Shown here in pieces: positions 33,384-43,018 of a DNA stretch of 64,000 bases. The stretch lies in contig NZ_SWDV01000028.1 in the NCBI RefSeq assembly GCF_005877905.1, positions 59,679-123,678 of the forward strand, written 5' to 3'. Numbering within the stretch: position 1 is the stretch's first letter; each line of letters begins with the position of its first letter. The position numbers were made by a program, and so were the translations under genes. Source of the DNA: Pseudomonas nicosulfuronedens. Lineage in GTDB: Bacteria > Pseudomonadota > Gammaproteobacteria > Pseudomonadales > Pseudomonadaceae. The notes beneath the pieces were generated by a model. It searched no databases. It was not told the origin of the DNA and saw only the letters and a list, made by a program, of their open reading frames with translations.

Positions 33384-33402
33384 GAGAATTATTTTCATTG
33401 GT
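33384..33402 (-). promoter_or_regulatory. Fur-box-like site upstream of TonB receptor
   Basis: Plus strand GAGAATTATTTTCATTGGT, about 12 of 19 matches to GATAATGATAATCATTATC; the minus strand contains AATGAAAATAATTCTC, a familiar Fur-box form. Suggests direct iron repression in addition to sigma-factor control. Confidence 0.6.
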
Positions 33403-33494
33403 GTTTTTTTGCAGCGCCCAGCGGCCTGTTTCAGCGCGATCAGCAACCTTTCTTCTGCTGTCCTCGCCTGCCTATTTCCGCGGCGCTCGGCTCC

Positions 33495-34481
33495 TTAGCG
33501 CGGCCCCACTGTTACCCAATAACGGGTGCGCCGCTGGACCGTCACCGGCAGGCTGTCCTGCAGCATGGCCAGCACCCGGTCGGTATCGGCCAGCGGATAG
33601 GAGCCGCTCAGGCGGATGCCTGCAACGGCGGAATCGCAGCGCAGCAGGCCGGGACGATAGCGGTCCAGCTCGGCGAGGAAATCGCCCAGGCGCATGCGCT
33701 CGGCCACCAGGTAGCCATCGACCCAGGCGCCGCCATTCGCTTCCAGCGCCTGCGGAGCGCTGACGCCAGCCATGCTGATACGAGCCTGGGAACCCGCCTC
33801 GATCACCCTGGCCTCGCCGCCGGCCAGCGAGCTGGCAGCAACACGCCCCTGAGTGACGGCCAGCAGAGTGCTGCGTCCGTCTTCGTCGCGGCGGACGCGG
33901 AAGCGCGTGCCCAACGGTTGCAGCACCGCATCGCCGCTGACAACCTGGAACGGCCGCCCGGCGCCCTCATGAGCGGTGAGAATCTCGATTTCGCCGTAAC
34001 GCAGGCGCAGTTCGCGTACCCGGTCGGTGTAATGCAGGTCGACCGCAGTCGCGGTGTTGAGCCACAAGCGCGTGCCATCGGGCAGCGTGCGCTGCGTTCG
34101 CTCACCGGTGCCGGTGCGATAGTCCGCCATGGCGCCCTGAACCCACTGCGTGTCGCGCCCCTGCCAGGCAAGCCCGCCGAGCAGACCGAAACCGACCAGC
34201 ACCTTGAGCGCCTTGCGCCGGTCCATCTCGTTGTAATGACGGCGGCCGGCCAGCTGCCGCGCCATCGGGTCGGCCAGTGCGCCGGCATGACGCTGCAGGC
34301 CGAGCGGGATGCTGCTCAGGCGCTGCCAGGCGCGCTCATGCTCGCTGCTCGCCTCGCGCCAGACCAGCAACTGGTGCTGCTCGACCTCGCTCATGCAGCC
34401 CGACTGGGCCAGGGTGAACCAGGCAATCGCCTGGTCGCGGATGACAGCGGAGATGGGCCGGGAATCGTTGTCGCGGGACAT
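33495..34481 (-). CDS. FecR-family anti-sigma factor
   Basis: 328 aa. Cytoplasmic N-terminal DUF4880 domain (QAIAWFTLAQSGCMSEVEQ; WREASSEHERAWQRL), one TM segment (LKVLVGFGLLGGLAWQG), then the periplasmic FecR domain (TRLWLNTATAVDLHY; GTRFRVRRDEDG). It should hold the ECF sigma factor inactive until the loaded receptor signals through its STN domain. It begins 5 bp after the sigma-factor gene stop, so the two are coupled; the start at 34481 is MSRDND. Confidence 0.9.
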   Translation of the reverse strand: MSRDNDSRPISAVIRDQAIAWFTLAQSGCMSEVEQHQLLVWREASSEHERAWQRLSSIPLGLQRHAGALADPMARQLAGRRHYNEMDRRKALKVLVGFGLLGGLAWQGRDTQWVQGAMADYRTGTGERTQRTLPDGTRLWLNTATAVDLHYTDRVRELRLRYGEIEILTAHEGAGRPFQVVSGDAVLQPLGTRFRVRRDEDGRSTLLAVTQGRVAASSLAGGEARVIEAGSQARISMAGVSAPQALEANGGAWVDGYLVAERMRLGDFLAELDRYRPGLLRCDSAVAGIRLSGSYPLADTDRVLAMLQDSLPVTVQRRTRYWVTVGPR

Positions 34482-34486
34482 GGTGG

Positions 34487-34996
34487 TCACTCGAACCGGC
34501 TCGCGTAGCACGCCGCAAACGCCTTGTTCATCGCCTTCTGCACCTGGTTGACGCTCAGCTCCAGACGCAGCGCGATCTGCGGGTAGGTCAGGCCGTCGAG
34601 CTGGGACAGCAGGAAGATTTCCCGTACCCGTGGCGCGAGGCCTTGCAGGAGTTCGTCGATCTCCACCAGCGCTTCGATCAGCAGCAGGCGCTCTTCCTCG
34701 GAGGGTGCGAAGGCTTCGGGCCGCGCCGCCAGGGCTTCCAGGTAGGCACGCTCGACCGCCTGACGGCGCCAGCGGTTGATCAACAGGCTGTTGGCGATGG
34801 TGGCCAGGTAGGCCAGTGGCTGGCGCAGATCAGCGATGGCGCTGCGCGAGCGCATCACCCGCACGAAGGTATCCTGCGCCAGGTCCTCGGCATCGGCGTA
34901 CTCGCCCAGGCGGCGGCGCAGCCAGCCCTTCAGCCAGCCGTGGTGGGCAATGTAGAGCCGCTCAACATCCCGTTCGAATGCCCGCTCGCTGTCCAT
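34487..34996 (-). CDS. ECF sigma factor, FecI-like (iron-starvation group)
   Basis: 169 aa. Region 2 (DAEDLAQDTFVRVMRS) and region 4 (REIFLLSQLDGLTYPQIALRLELSVNQV) are clear. The domain order and size match FecI/PvdS-type sigma factors. It starts a sigma - anti-sigma - receptor series and has a Fur-box-like site immediately upstream, so it should be made under iron limitation and direct transcription of the receptor gene. Confidence 0.92.
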   Translation of the reverse strand: MDSERAFERDVERLYIAHHGWLKGWLRRRLGEYADAEDLAQDTFVRVMRSRSAIADLRQPLAYLATIANSLLINRWRRQAVERAYLEALAARPEAFAPSEEERLLLIEALVEIDELLQGLAPRVREIFLLSQLDGLTYPQIALRLELSVNQVQKAMNKAFAACYASRFE

Positions 34997-35013
34997 GAAC
35001 GTCCAGTTTTGTT

Positions 35014-35032
35014 AAACATGATAATCGTTCTC
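35014..35032 (-). promoter_or_regulatory. Fur-box-like site upstream of ECF sigma gene
   Basis: Minus strand GAGAACGATTATCATGTTT matches 13 of 19 bases of GATAATGATAATCATTATC, 17 bp before the sigma-factor ATG. Confidence 0.7.
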
Positions 35033-35122
35033 AACAATACTGGATTTGCCCTGCCCCGTGCAATCGAGCTGAACGCTGTTGGGTTTGACCGCCTGCCGGA
35101 GGCGGCCATTCCCCTCCCCACG

Positions 35123-36217
35123 TCAGGGTTTGATGGCGATCTTCAGCACACCGTCGCGCTGATGGGCGAACAGGTCGTAGGCGTTGACGATGTCGTCGAG
35201 CGCATAGTGGTGCGTGACCAGCGAGCCGAAGTCAGCCCGGTTCGACTCGATGATGCTCATCAGCCGGCGCAGGCGCTCCTTGCCGCCGGGGCACAGGGCG
35301 GTATTGATGCGATGGTCGCCCAGGCCGGCGGCGAAGGCCGAGAGCGGGATGTGCACATCGCTGGAGTAAACCCCCAGGCTCGACAGCGTGCCGCCCGGCT
35401 TGAGCACTTTCATCGCCTGCTCGAACGTGCTCGGCAGCCCCAGGCATTCGATCGACGAATCGGCGCCGCGCCCACCGGTGAGCTTCATCACCTCTTCCAC
35501 CACGTCGCACTTCGTGAAGTCCAGGGTGACGTCGGCGCCCATGCTGCGGGAGATGTCCAGTCGGTGCTGGTTGCCATCCACCGCGATGATGGTCGAGGCG
35601 CCCAGCAGGCGCGCGCCAGCCGTGGCGCACAGGCCGATAGGCCCCTGGGCGAAGACGACCACGGTGTCACCGATGCGGATGTTCGCATTCTCGGCGCCCT
35701 TGAAGCCGGTCGACATGATGTCGGGGCACATCAGCACCTGTTCGTCGGTGAGACTGTCGGGGATCGGTGCGAGGTTGCCTTCGGCGTCCGGCACCAGCAC
35801 ATATTCGGCCTGGGTGCCATCGATCAGGTTGCCGAAGCGCCAGCCGGCGGTGGCCTTGTAGCCATGGCAGGCGCAGCGGCCGCTCTCGACCAGGTAGCTG
35901 CCATCCTGCGAGGGCACGCCGTCCTGCGCGGCATAGGAGTTGAAGTTCGGGCAGATCGCGCCGGCAATCACTCGCTGGCCTTCGCGGTAGCCTTTGACGG
36001 CACTGCCGAGCTTCTCGATGATCCCGACCGGTTCGTGGCCGACGGTCAGCCCCCTGGCTACCGGGTATTCACCCTTGAGGATGTGAACGTCGGTGCCGCA
36101 GATGGTGGTCGTGGTGATGCGGATCAGTGCGTCGTTGGGGCCGACCTCGGGGATGGGCTTGTCCGCCAGTTCGATTCGCCCAGGTTCCACGAAGATCGCC
36201 GCTTTCATCATTGCCAT
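35123..36217 (-). CDS. Zinc-dependent medium-chain alcohol dehydrogenase
   Basis: 364 aa. Catalytic zinc site residues in TTICGTDVHILKGEYP (Cys) and VGHEPVGIIEKLG (His-Glu). The Rossmann motif lies in VVVFAQGPIGLCATAGARLLG. The structural-zinc four-Cys lobe of liver-type enzymes is absent, with a CPNFNSYAAQDGVPSQDGSY stretch in its place, as in Thermoanaerobacter/Cupriavidus-type secondary-alcohol dehydrogenases. The start at 36217 has GAGGAG upstream; the reading to 36400 is overextended. It is a single gene, probably NAD(P)-linked, with unknown substrate. Confidence 0.88.
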   Translation of the reverse strand: MAMMKAAIFVEPGRIELADKPIPEVGPNDALIRITTTTICGTDVHILKGEYPVARGLTVGHEPVGIIEKLGSAVKGYREGQRVIAGAICPNFNSYAAQDGVPSQDGSYLVESGRCACHGYKATAGWRFGNLIDGTQAEYVLVPDAEGNLAPIPDSLTDEQVLMCPDIMSTGFKGAENANIRIGDTVVVFAQGPIGLCATAGARLLGASTIIAVDGNQHRLDISRSMGADVTLDFTKCDVVEEVMKLTGGRGADSSIECLGLPSTFEQAMKVLKPGGTLSSLGVYSSDVHIPLSAFAAGLGDHRINTALCPGGKERLRRLMSIIESNRADFGSLVTHHYALDDIVNAYDLFAHQRDGVLKIAIKP

Positions 36218-36443
36218 CGTTGTTTCTCCTCGCTTGGAATGCGCCATGGATGCACAGGGCCGGGGATCGCGCAGAGCGCTCCGAGGCCGAACGGACCCAG
36301 TGTGCTTGGCCGGAATGAAATCCCGTTGACGCATATCAAGTACGGGGAAAGCTCGCTCATCGGCCTGCCTGCCGGGAACGCTGGCGGGCTGATAGAGCAT
36401 TGATCGGAATCGCCAGAAAACAAGGCATGGACCGATCAGGTGC

Positions 36444-37112
36444 CTATTCGCACTCCAGACTGTAGCCCACCCCGTACACCGAGCGGATCGGATCGACCTC
36501 CGGAGTGATGGCGGTCAGCTTGCGCCGCAGGTTCTTCACGTGGCTGTCCACGGTGCGGTCGGCGACTACCCGGTGGTCCTGGTAGATGTGGTTCATCAGC
36601 TGGTCCCTCGACAGTACCTGCCCCGGCCGCGCCGCCAGCGCGGCGAGCATGCGGAACTCCACTGGCGTGAGGTCCAGTGCAATGCCCTGGTAGCGCGCAT
36701 GGAAGGTGCTGGCGTCCAGCTCCAGCCCGAAGCTCGACGCCTGGGTGCCGGTGCGCCGCAGCACGGCTTTCACCCGCGCCACCAGTTCGCGCGGGGAGAA
36801 GGGTTTGCAGATGTAGTCATCCGCACCCAGTTCCAGGCCGAGCAGGCGGTCGATCTCGTCGACACGGGCGGTCATCATGATGATCGGCAGGCGGCTGAAA
36901 CCACGCAGCTCGCGGCAGATATCCAGGCCATCGCGGCCGGGCAGCATGAGGTCCAGCAGCATGAGGTCGTAGTGCTTCTGGCGGGCCGCCGGAACCACTG
37001 CCAGGCCATCGGCGAGGTGCTCCACCGCGAAACCGGCAGCACGCAGGTAATCCCCCACCAGTGCGGCCAGCTTGGGTTCGTCTTCCACCAGCAGGATCTG
37101 TCCCTGGCTCAC
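36444..37112 (-). CDS. OmpR-family response regulator, BaeR-like
   Basis: 222 aa. Receiver with ILLVEDEPKL, phospho-acceptor in LMLLDLMLPGRDG and Lys in YICKPFSPREL. C-terminal winged helix (LTPVEFRMLAAL; RTVDSHVKNLRRKL; IRSVYGVGYSLE). Its ATG overlaps the kinase gene stop by 4 bp (ATGA). The pair is divergent from an RND pump operon, in the manner of BaeSR controlling drug or metal efflux. The 11-bp tandem repeat in the shared promoter is its likely site. Confidence 0.9.
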   Translation of the reverse strand: MSQGQILLVEDEPKLAALVGDYLRAAGFAVEHLADGLAVVPAARQKHYDLMLLDLMLPGRDGLDICRELRGFSRLPIIMMTARVDEIDRLLGLELGADDYICKPFSPRELVARVKAVLRRTGTQASSFGLELDASTFHARYQGIALDLTPVEFRMLAALAARPGQVLSRDQLMNHIYQDHRVVADRTVDSHVKNLRRKLTAITPEVDPIRSVYGVGYSLECE

Positions 37113-38503
37113 GCTTCACCTCCAGCAACCGGCAGTTCCAGGGTCAGCAACAGGCCGCCCAGTGACGAGGCCTTCGCACTCAATTTGCCGCCGTGTACCT
37201 CGGCGATGCCCCGACAGATCGCCAGGCCCAGGCCGGTGCCGCCGCTGGCACGGTTGCGCGAGCGCTCGGCGCGGTAGAAACGCTCGAACAGGCGCTCCAG
37301 CGAGGCCGCGTCCACGCCCGGCGCGCTGTCCTCGCATTGCACCAGCACGCGCTCCCCTTCGCGCAGGGCGCGCAACACGGTGCGACCGCCGCGATCAGTG
37401 TAGCGCCGGCTGTTCTCCAGCAGATTGTGCAGCAACTGGCCCAGGCGCGACTCGTCGCCCAGCACCCACAGGGGCTCCTCGGGCAATTCCACACTCAGTG
37501 CCAGCCCACGCTCGGCGAAGCTCGCACCGAAGGCCTCGGCCACTACTGGCAGCAAGACCCGCAGGTCGATGCGTTCGCGGCGATAGGTCGGCCCGCCGAC
37601 TTCGGCCAGGGACAGGTCGAACAGGTCATCCACCAGCTTGGCCAATGAGCCGACTTCCGCCTGCAGCGAGCGGATCGCGGCACCGTCCAACGGGCGGATG
37701 CCATCTTCCAGCGCTTCGAGCTCGGCGCGCATCACCGCCAGCGGAGTGCGCAGTTCATGAGAGATATCGGCCATGAAATCACGGCGCATGCGTTCGTTGC
37801 TGGCAAGGGTGGAAGCCATGCGGTTGAAGTCCCCGGCCAACTGCCCGGCCTCATCGTCGGAGCGCACCGGCACCTGGATTTCATAGTCGCCGGCAGCCAG
37901 CCGATGGGTGCCGCGCGCCACCTCGCGGATCGGTCGCAGCAGCGCGCGGCTCAGCCACCAGGCGATCACCGCCGTGCCCAGCAGGCAGGCCAGGCCGACC
38001 AGCAAACTGGAACGCAGCTGGTTGAGCTGGAAGCGCCGGTCACCGACGCTGGTGACCGACTGCAGCGGCGCCAGGGCCATCCAGCCGACCGTGCGCCCCT
38101 GGAAGCGAATGGGCCGTAGCAGCATGTCCTCGGGCGCCGCCTGGTAGCCGATGATCGGGCGGCGCTGCTCGTCCAGCAGCGCGAAACGGACGAACGCACC
38201 GGTGAGGTCCGAAACCGTCAGCAGGCTGGCGTCGAAGGCCTTGTCCGGGGTGATGTCGTCCGGGCGCAGCAGTTCAAACCACTGCTCCCTGTCCTGGCGG
38301 ATGAAATCCCAGCTGCGGTGCTGGGCGTAGGCCCGTTCGATGCGCGGCACCACCAGGTCCATGCGCTCCTCGCCCTGCTGGTTGAGGTAGCCGAGGAAGC
38401 CGTACTTCAGGCTCAGGTACGCGGCGAAGACCATGCCGAGCACGGCGAAGGCGCAGACCGTGAGCATGGCCAGGAAGAACTTGCTGGAGAGGCTGATTTT
38501 CAT
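37109..38503 (-). CDS. Sensor histidine kinase, BaeS-like
   Basis: 464 aa. Two TM helices (FFLAMLTVCAFAVLGMVFAAYL; LLVGLACLLGTAVIAWWL) flank a periplasmic sensor of about 130 residues. A HAMP linker (RALLRPIREVARGTHRLAAGDY) follows, then HisKA with the phospho-acceptor in ISHELRTPLAVM, and HATPase with N-box HNLLENSRRYTD and G-box GGTGLGLAI. The start at 38503 (MKISLSS) is chosen by the TM position; the RBS is weak. It is first gene of the pair and likely senses envelope stress or pump substrates. Confidence 0.9.
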   Translation of the reverse strand: MKISLSSKFFLAMLTVCAFAVLGMVFAAYLSLKYGFLGYLNQQGEERMDLVVPRIERAYAQHRSWDFIRQDREQWFELLRPDDITPDKAFDASLLTVSDLTGAFVRFALLDEQRRPIIGYQAAPEDMLLRPIRFQGRTVGWMALAPLQSVTSVGDRRFQLNQLRSSLLVGLACLLGTAVIAWWLSRALLRPIREVARGTHRLAAGDYEIQVPVRSDDEAGQLAGDFNRMASTLASNERMRRDFMADISHELRTPLAVMRAELEALEDGIRPLDGAAIRSLQAEVGSLAKLVDDLFDLSLAEVGGPTYRRERIDLRVLLPVVAEAFGASFAERGLALSVELPEEPLWVLGDESRLGQLLHNLLENSRRYTDRGGRTVLRALREGERVLVQCEDSAPGVDAASLERLFERFYRAERSRNRASGGTGLGLAICRGIAEVHGGKLSAKASSLGGLLLTLELPVAGGEA

Positions 38504-38598
38504 GGCACCGCCGGGCAATCGAAACTGCCGACATTGAAGCGCGCCGCCCCGCGCGCAGCAAGGCGGGGCAGGCAATCTCCGCGGTTTCTCCCAGATGA

Positions 38599-38620
38599 CT
38601 GCACATTCCCTGCACATTTC
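38599..38620. promoter_or_regulatory. 11-bp tandem direct repeat between sensor kinase and efflux operon
   Basis: CTGCACATTCC followed immediately by CTGCACATTTC (10 of 11 identical), 47 bp before the efflux adaptor ATG. Helical-turn spacing is what OmpR/BaeR-type dimers bind. It may serve both divergent promoters. Confidence 0.55.
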
Positions 38621-38667
38621 CCGAGCAGCCTGAAAGCCTGAAATTCATTAGGTCCGGAGCCCCACGG

Positions 38668-39864
38668 ATGTCTTCCTTCGCGCTTAACCTCTCCCCACTC
38701 TCTCCATTGGCCCGCGCCCTGCTGCTGGGCGCCGGCCTGCTCGCCATGGCCGGCTGCCGCGACTCAGGCCCCGCCCAACCGCCTGCCCTGGTCCAGCAGG
38801 TCGGCGTGTATCACGTCACCAGTGGCCCACAAGCCTTGAGCATGACCCTGCCCGGCCGCGCCAGCGCGCATCTGGTCGCGGAAATCCGCCCGCAGGTGGG
38901 TGGCATCCTGCTCAAGCGCCTGTTCGAGGAAGGCGCCACGGTGAAGGCCGGCCAGCCGCTGTACCAGATCGACCCGCAACCCTACGAAGCCGCGCTGGCC
39001 CAGGCCGAGGCGACGGTCACCTCTTCCCGCGCGACGCTCAAGGCCGCCGAACTGAAGGCCAAGCGCGATGCGCAACTGGTGAAGATCGACGCCATCAGCG
39101 CCGAGGACAACGAAAGCGCCCAGGCCTCCCTGCTCGAAGCCCGCGCCAGCCTGCAGTCGGCCCAGGCTGCGCTGCGTACCGCGCGCATCAACCTCGGCTA
39201 CACCAGGATCAACGCGCCTATCGACGGCCAGACCTCCACCTCCTCCGTCACCCCGGGCGCCCTGGTCACCGCCGAGCAGACCACCGCACTGACCACCGTG
39301 CAGCAGCTGGACCCGATCTACGTCGACTTCACCCAGCCCAGCAGCACGCTGCTGCGCCTCAAGCGCGAGCTGGCCGAAGGCAAGCTCGCGCCCGCCGAGC
39401 AGAAGGACGCCACGCGCATCAGCCTGGAGCTGGAAGACGGCAGCACCTACGGCCATGAAGGCACCCTCACCTTCAACGGCGTAAGCGTCGACGAAAGCAC
39501 CGGCAGCGTCACCCTGCGCGCCCTGGTGCCCAACCCGGACGGCCTGCTGCTGCCGGGCATGTACATCAAGGCGACGTTGCAGGAAGGCGTGCAACAGGAC
39601 GCCATCCTCGTGCCGCAGCAGGGCGTGAGCCGCGATGAGCGCGGTGACGCTACCGCGCTGGTGGTGGTGGACGGCAAGGTCGAGCAGCGCGAGCTGACCC
39701 TGGCCCGTGCAGTGGGCAACCGCTGGTGGGTGAGCAAGGGCCTGAACGAGGGTGATCAACTGATCGTCCAGGGCCTGCAGAAGGTGCGCGTCGGCCAGGA
39801 AGTCCAGGCCGTCGAAGACAGCGCCGGCACCAGCCTGACCGCGCAAACCGACAGCCACGACTGA
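38668..39864 (+). CDS. RND efflux periplasmic adaptor (MexA/AcrA-like lipoprotein)
   Basis: 398 aa. A lipoprotein signal with lipobox LAMAGC places the lipidated Cys near residue 30. Biotinyl-lipoyl-like segments ([24 protein letters not shown]) flank a helical hairpin, then beta-barrel and membrane-proximal domains. It links the inner-membrane pump to the outer-membrane channel encoded just downstream (10-bp gap). The operon is divergent from a BaeSR-like pair, which probably activates it. Confidence 0.92.
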   Translation: MSSFALNLSPLSPLARALLLGAGLLAMAGCRDSGPAQPPALVQQVGVYHVTSGPQALSMTLPGRASAHLVAEIRPQVGGILLKRLFEEGATVKAGQPLYQIDPQPYEAALAQAEATVTSSRATLKAAELKAKRDAQLVKIDAISAEDNESAQASLLEARASLQSAQAALRTARINLGYTRINAPIDGQTSTSSVTPGALVTAEQTTALTTVQQLDPIYVDFTQPSSTLLRLKRELAEGKLAPAEQKDATRISLELEDGSTYGHEGTLTFNGVSVDESTGSVTLRALVPNPDGLLLPGMYIKATLQEGVQQDAILVPQQGVSRDERGDATALVVVDGKVEQRELTLARAVGNRWWVSKGLNEGDQLIVQGLQKVRVGQEVQAVEDSAGTSLTAQTDSHD

Positions 39865-39874
39865 GGCAGAACCC

Positions 39875-42800
39875 ATGGCACGCTTCTTCATCGACCGGCC
39901 GATCTTCGCCTGGGTCATCGCCATCCTGGTGATGCTCGGCGGCGGCCTGGCCATCACCCAGTTGCCGCTGGCGCAGTACCCCAACATCGCGCCGCCGCAG
40001 ATCACCCTCAGCGCCACTTATACCGGCGCCTCCGCCAAGACCATGGAAGACTCGGTGACCCAGGTCATCGAGCAGCAGATGACCGGCCTCGACGGTCTGG
40101 TCTACATGTCGTCGAGCAGCAGCTCGGCGGGCAGCGCCAGCATCACGCTGACCTTCGAGGCTGGCACTGACGTCAACACCGCGCAGATGCTGGTGCAGAC
40201 CAAGCTCGAACAGGCCAAGGCGCGACTGCCGCAGACTGTGCAGCAACAGGGCATCGAGATCCGCAACTCGTCCAGCGACTTCCTGATCATCCTCTCGCTG
40301 GTCTCGGACAACCCCAACGTCAGCGCCACCGACATCAGCGATTTCATCTCCAGCACGCTGTACGACCAGATCAGCCGCGTGGATGGCGTCGGCCAGGTGA
40401 CCACCCTGGGCTCCAGCTACGCCATGCGCATCTGGCTCGACCCGGACAAGCTCAAGCAGTACGCGCTGATGCCCTCGGACATCACCACCGCCCTGGAAGC
40501 GCAGAACGTCGACACCTCCGCCGGCCAGCTCGGCGCCCTGCCCGCGCGCCCTGGTCAGCAGCTCAACGCCACCATCAGCGCACGCAGCAAGCTGACCACC
40601 GCCGCGCAGTTTCGCGAGCTGGTGCTCAAGCACTCCAGCAACGGCGCCGTGGTCACCCTGGCCGACGTGGCCCGCGTAGAGCTGGGCAGCGAGAGCTACG
40701 ACGTGGTCGCCGAGCACAACAACCGGCCCTCCGGCGGCATGGCCGTGAGCCTGGCCACCGGCGCCAATGCGCTGGACGTGTCCCAGGGCGTACAGGACAA
40801 GATGGCCGAGCTGGAAAAATTCTTCCCCAGCAAGCTGCAACTGCGCACCGAAGTGGCCTACAACACCGCGCCCTTCGTGAAGATTTCCATCCAGGAAGTG
40901 GTCATGACGCTGTTCGAGGCCATCGCCCTGGTCGTCGCGATCATGTACCTGTTCCTGCAGAACTGGCGCGCCACGCTGATCCCCGCCGTGGCCGTACCGG
41001 TGGTACTGCTGGGCACCTTCGGCGTGCTCTCGCTGATGGGTTACTCGATCAACACGCTGACCATGTTCGGCATGGTCCTGGCCATCGGCCTGCTGGTGGA
41101 CGACGCCATCGTGGTCGTGGAGAACGTCGAGCGGATCATCGTCGAGAAAGGCCTGTCGCCGCGTGAAGCCACGCGCCAATCCATGGGCGAGATCAGCGGT
41201 GCGCTGATCGGCATCGCCGTGGTGCTCTCGGCGGTATTCGTGCCGATGGCCTTCTTCGGCGGCTCCACCGGGGTGATCTACCGGCAGTTCTCGGTGACCA
41301 TGGTCGCCGCCATGGCGCTCTCCGTGCTGGTGGCCATGACCCTCACCCCGGCACTGTGCGCCACCCTGCTCAAGCCGAGCCAGGGCCACGGTGAAGACCG
41401 CCGCGGCTTCTTCGGCTGGTTCAACCGCACCTTCGACCGCGGTGCCCACGACTACCAGCGCGGCGTCAGCGGGGTGCTGGCTCGGCCAGTGCGCGCCCTG
41501 GTGGTGTATGCGCTGGTGCTCGGCGGCGTAACGATGCTGTTCCACAAACTGCCCACCTCGTTCCTCCCCGATGAGGACCAGGGCATGCTGATGATGCAGA
41601 TGACCCTGCCCGTGGGCGGCACCGATGAGCGCCTGCAGGAAGTCACCCGCCAGGTGCAGGACTACATGCTGCAGCAGCCGGAAGTCGCCTCGATCATGGC
41701 CGTGCGCGGCCTGGGCAACGGCGGCAACGCGCAGAACTCCGGGCGCGCCTTCGTCAAGCTCAAGGACTGGAGCGAGCGTCAGGGCGAGGAGCACAGCGCC
41801 GCCTCGGTGGCACGCCGGGCCAACATGGCGCTGATGAAGATTCTCGACGCACAGGTGTTCGTCATGTCGCCGCCGGCCATCATGGGCCTGGGCGAAAGCT
41901 CCGGCTTCGACGTGCAGCTGCAGGACCTGGGCGGCCTCGGCCATGCCGAGCTGCTCAAGGCACGCAACCAGTTCCTCGCACTGGCGAACCAGGACCCGCG
42001 CCTGGCCTCCGTGCGCGCCCAGGGCCTGGAAGACACCCCGCAGCTCAACGTCGACATCGACGACCGCAAGGCCGGTGCCATGGGCGTCGCCTCTGGCGAC
42101 ATCAATGACACCCTGAGTGTTGCCCTGGGCGGCAGCTACGTGAACGACTTCCTCGATGCCGGCCGGGTGAAGAAGGTGTACATGCAGGGCGACGTCGACA
42201 AGCGCATGCAGGCCGAGGACATCGGTGACTGGTACGTGCGCAATTCGGACAGCGCCATGGTGCCGATGTCGACCTTCATCAGCACTCGCTGGAGCACCGC
42301 CTCGCCGCTTCTGGAACGCTACAACGGCTTTGGTTCCTACGAACTGGTGGGCGAGCCGGCGGCGGGCGTCAGCTCCGGCGTGGCCATGGCCGCGGTGGAG
42401 GAAATCATGGCGCAGCTGCCCGAAGGGATCGGCTACGCCTGGACCGGGCAGTCCTACCAGGAACGCATGGCCGGCAACCAGGCGCCGCTGCTCTACGCCA
42501 TCTCCATCCTCTTCGTGTTCCTGTGTCTCGCAGCGTTGTACGAGAGCTGGTCGGTGCCCTTCGCGGTGATGCTGGTGGTGCCGCTGGGTATCCTCGGCGC
42601 GCTGCTGCTGACCGGCGTGCGCGGGTTGTCCAACGATGTGTACTTCCAGGTCGGCCTGCTGACCACCGTGGGCCTGGCGGCGAAGAACGCGATCCTCATC
42701 GTCGAGTTCGCCAAGGAGAACGTCGAGCGCGGCCAGGAGCTGATCGCGGCGACGCTGGAGGCCGTGCGGGTGCGCCTGCGCCCGGTGCTGATGACCTCCC

Positions 42801-43018
42801 TGGCGTTCATCCTCGGCGTGCTGCCGCTGGCCCTGTCCAGTGGCGCCGGCGCCGGCGGCCGCCAGGCCATCGGTACCGGCGTGCTGGGCGGCATGCTCGC
42901 CGCCACGCTGCTGGGCCTGTTCTTCATTCCCCTGTTCTACGTGCTGGTGCAACGTCTGGCCGAGCGCCTCGCCGCCGCCAATGTTGCGCCTGACGTCACC
43001 GCTGAAGGAGAAGCCTGA
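39875..43018 (+). CDS. RND multidrug efflux pump, HAE1 family (MexB/AcrB-like)
   Basis: 1047 aa, the usual length. It begins [17 protein letters not shown], and the TM4 proton-relay Asp pair is in [16 protein letters not shown]. The two periplasmic halves and the second TM block ([16 protein letters not shown]) are intact. It is a proton-driven exporter of amphiphilic drugs or toxic organics. Its stop overlaps the start of the outer-membrane factor by one base (TGATG). Substrate range cannot be read from sequence, and I do not assign it to a named Mex system. Confidence 0.93.
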   Translation: MARFFIDRPIFAWVIAILVMLGGGLAITQLPLAQYPNIAPPQITLSATYTGASAKTMEDSVTQVIEQQMTGLDGLVYMSSSSSSAGSASITLTFEAGTDVNTAQMLVQTKLEQAKARLPQTVQQQGIEIRNSSSDFLIILSLVSDNPNVSATDISDFISSTLYDQISRVDGVGQVTTLGSSYAMRIWLDPDKLKQYALMPSDITTALEAQNVDTSAGQLGALPARPGQQLNATISARSKLTTAAQFRELVLKHSSNGAVVTLADVARVELGSESYDVVAEHNNRPSGGMAVSLATGANALDVSQGVQDKMAELEKFFPSKLQLRTEVAYNTAPFVKISIQEVVMTLFEAIALVVAIMYLFLQNWRATLIPAVAVPVVLLGTFGVLSLMGYSINTLTMFGMVLAIGLLVDDAIVVVENVERIIVEKGLSPREATRQSMGEISGALIGIAVVLSAVFVPMAFFGGSTGVIYRQFSVTMVAAMALSVLVAMTLTPALCATLLKPSQGHGEDRRGFFGWFNRTFDRGAHDYQRGVSGVLARPVRALVVYALVLGGVTMLFHKLPTSFLPDEDQGMLMMQMTLPVGGTDERLQEVTRQVQDYMLQQPEVASIMAVRGLGNGGNAQNSGRAFVKLKDWSERQGEEHSAASVARRANMALMKILDAQVFVMSPPAIMGLGESSGFDVQLQDLGGLGHAELLKARNQFLALANQDPRLASVRAQGLEDTPQLNVDIDDRKAGAMGVASGDINDTLSVALGGSYVNDFLDAGRVKKVYMQGDVDKRMQAEDIGDWYVRNSDSAMVPMSTFISTRWSTASPLLERYNGFGSYELVGEPAAGVSSGVAMAAVEEIMAQLPEGIGYAWTGQSYQERMAGNQAPLLYAISILFVFLCLAALYESWSVPFAVMLVVPLGILGALLLTGVRGLSNDVYFQVGLLTTVGLAAKNAILIVEFAKENVERGQELIAATLEAVRVRLRPVLMTSLAFILGVLPLALSSGAGAGGRQAIGTGVLGGMLAATLLGLFFIPLFYVLVQRLAERLAAANVAPDVTAEGEA

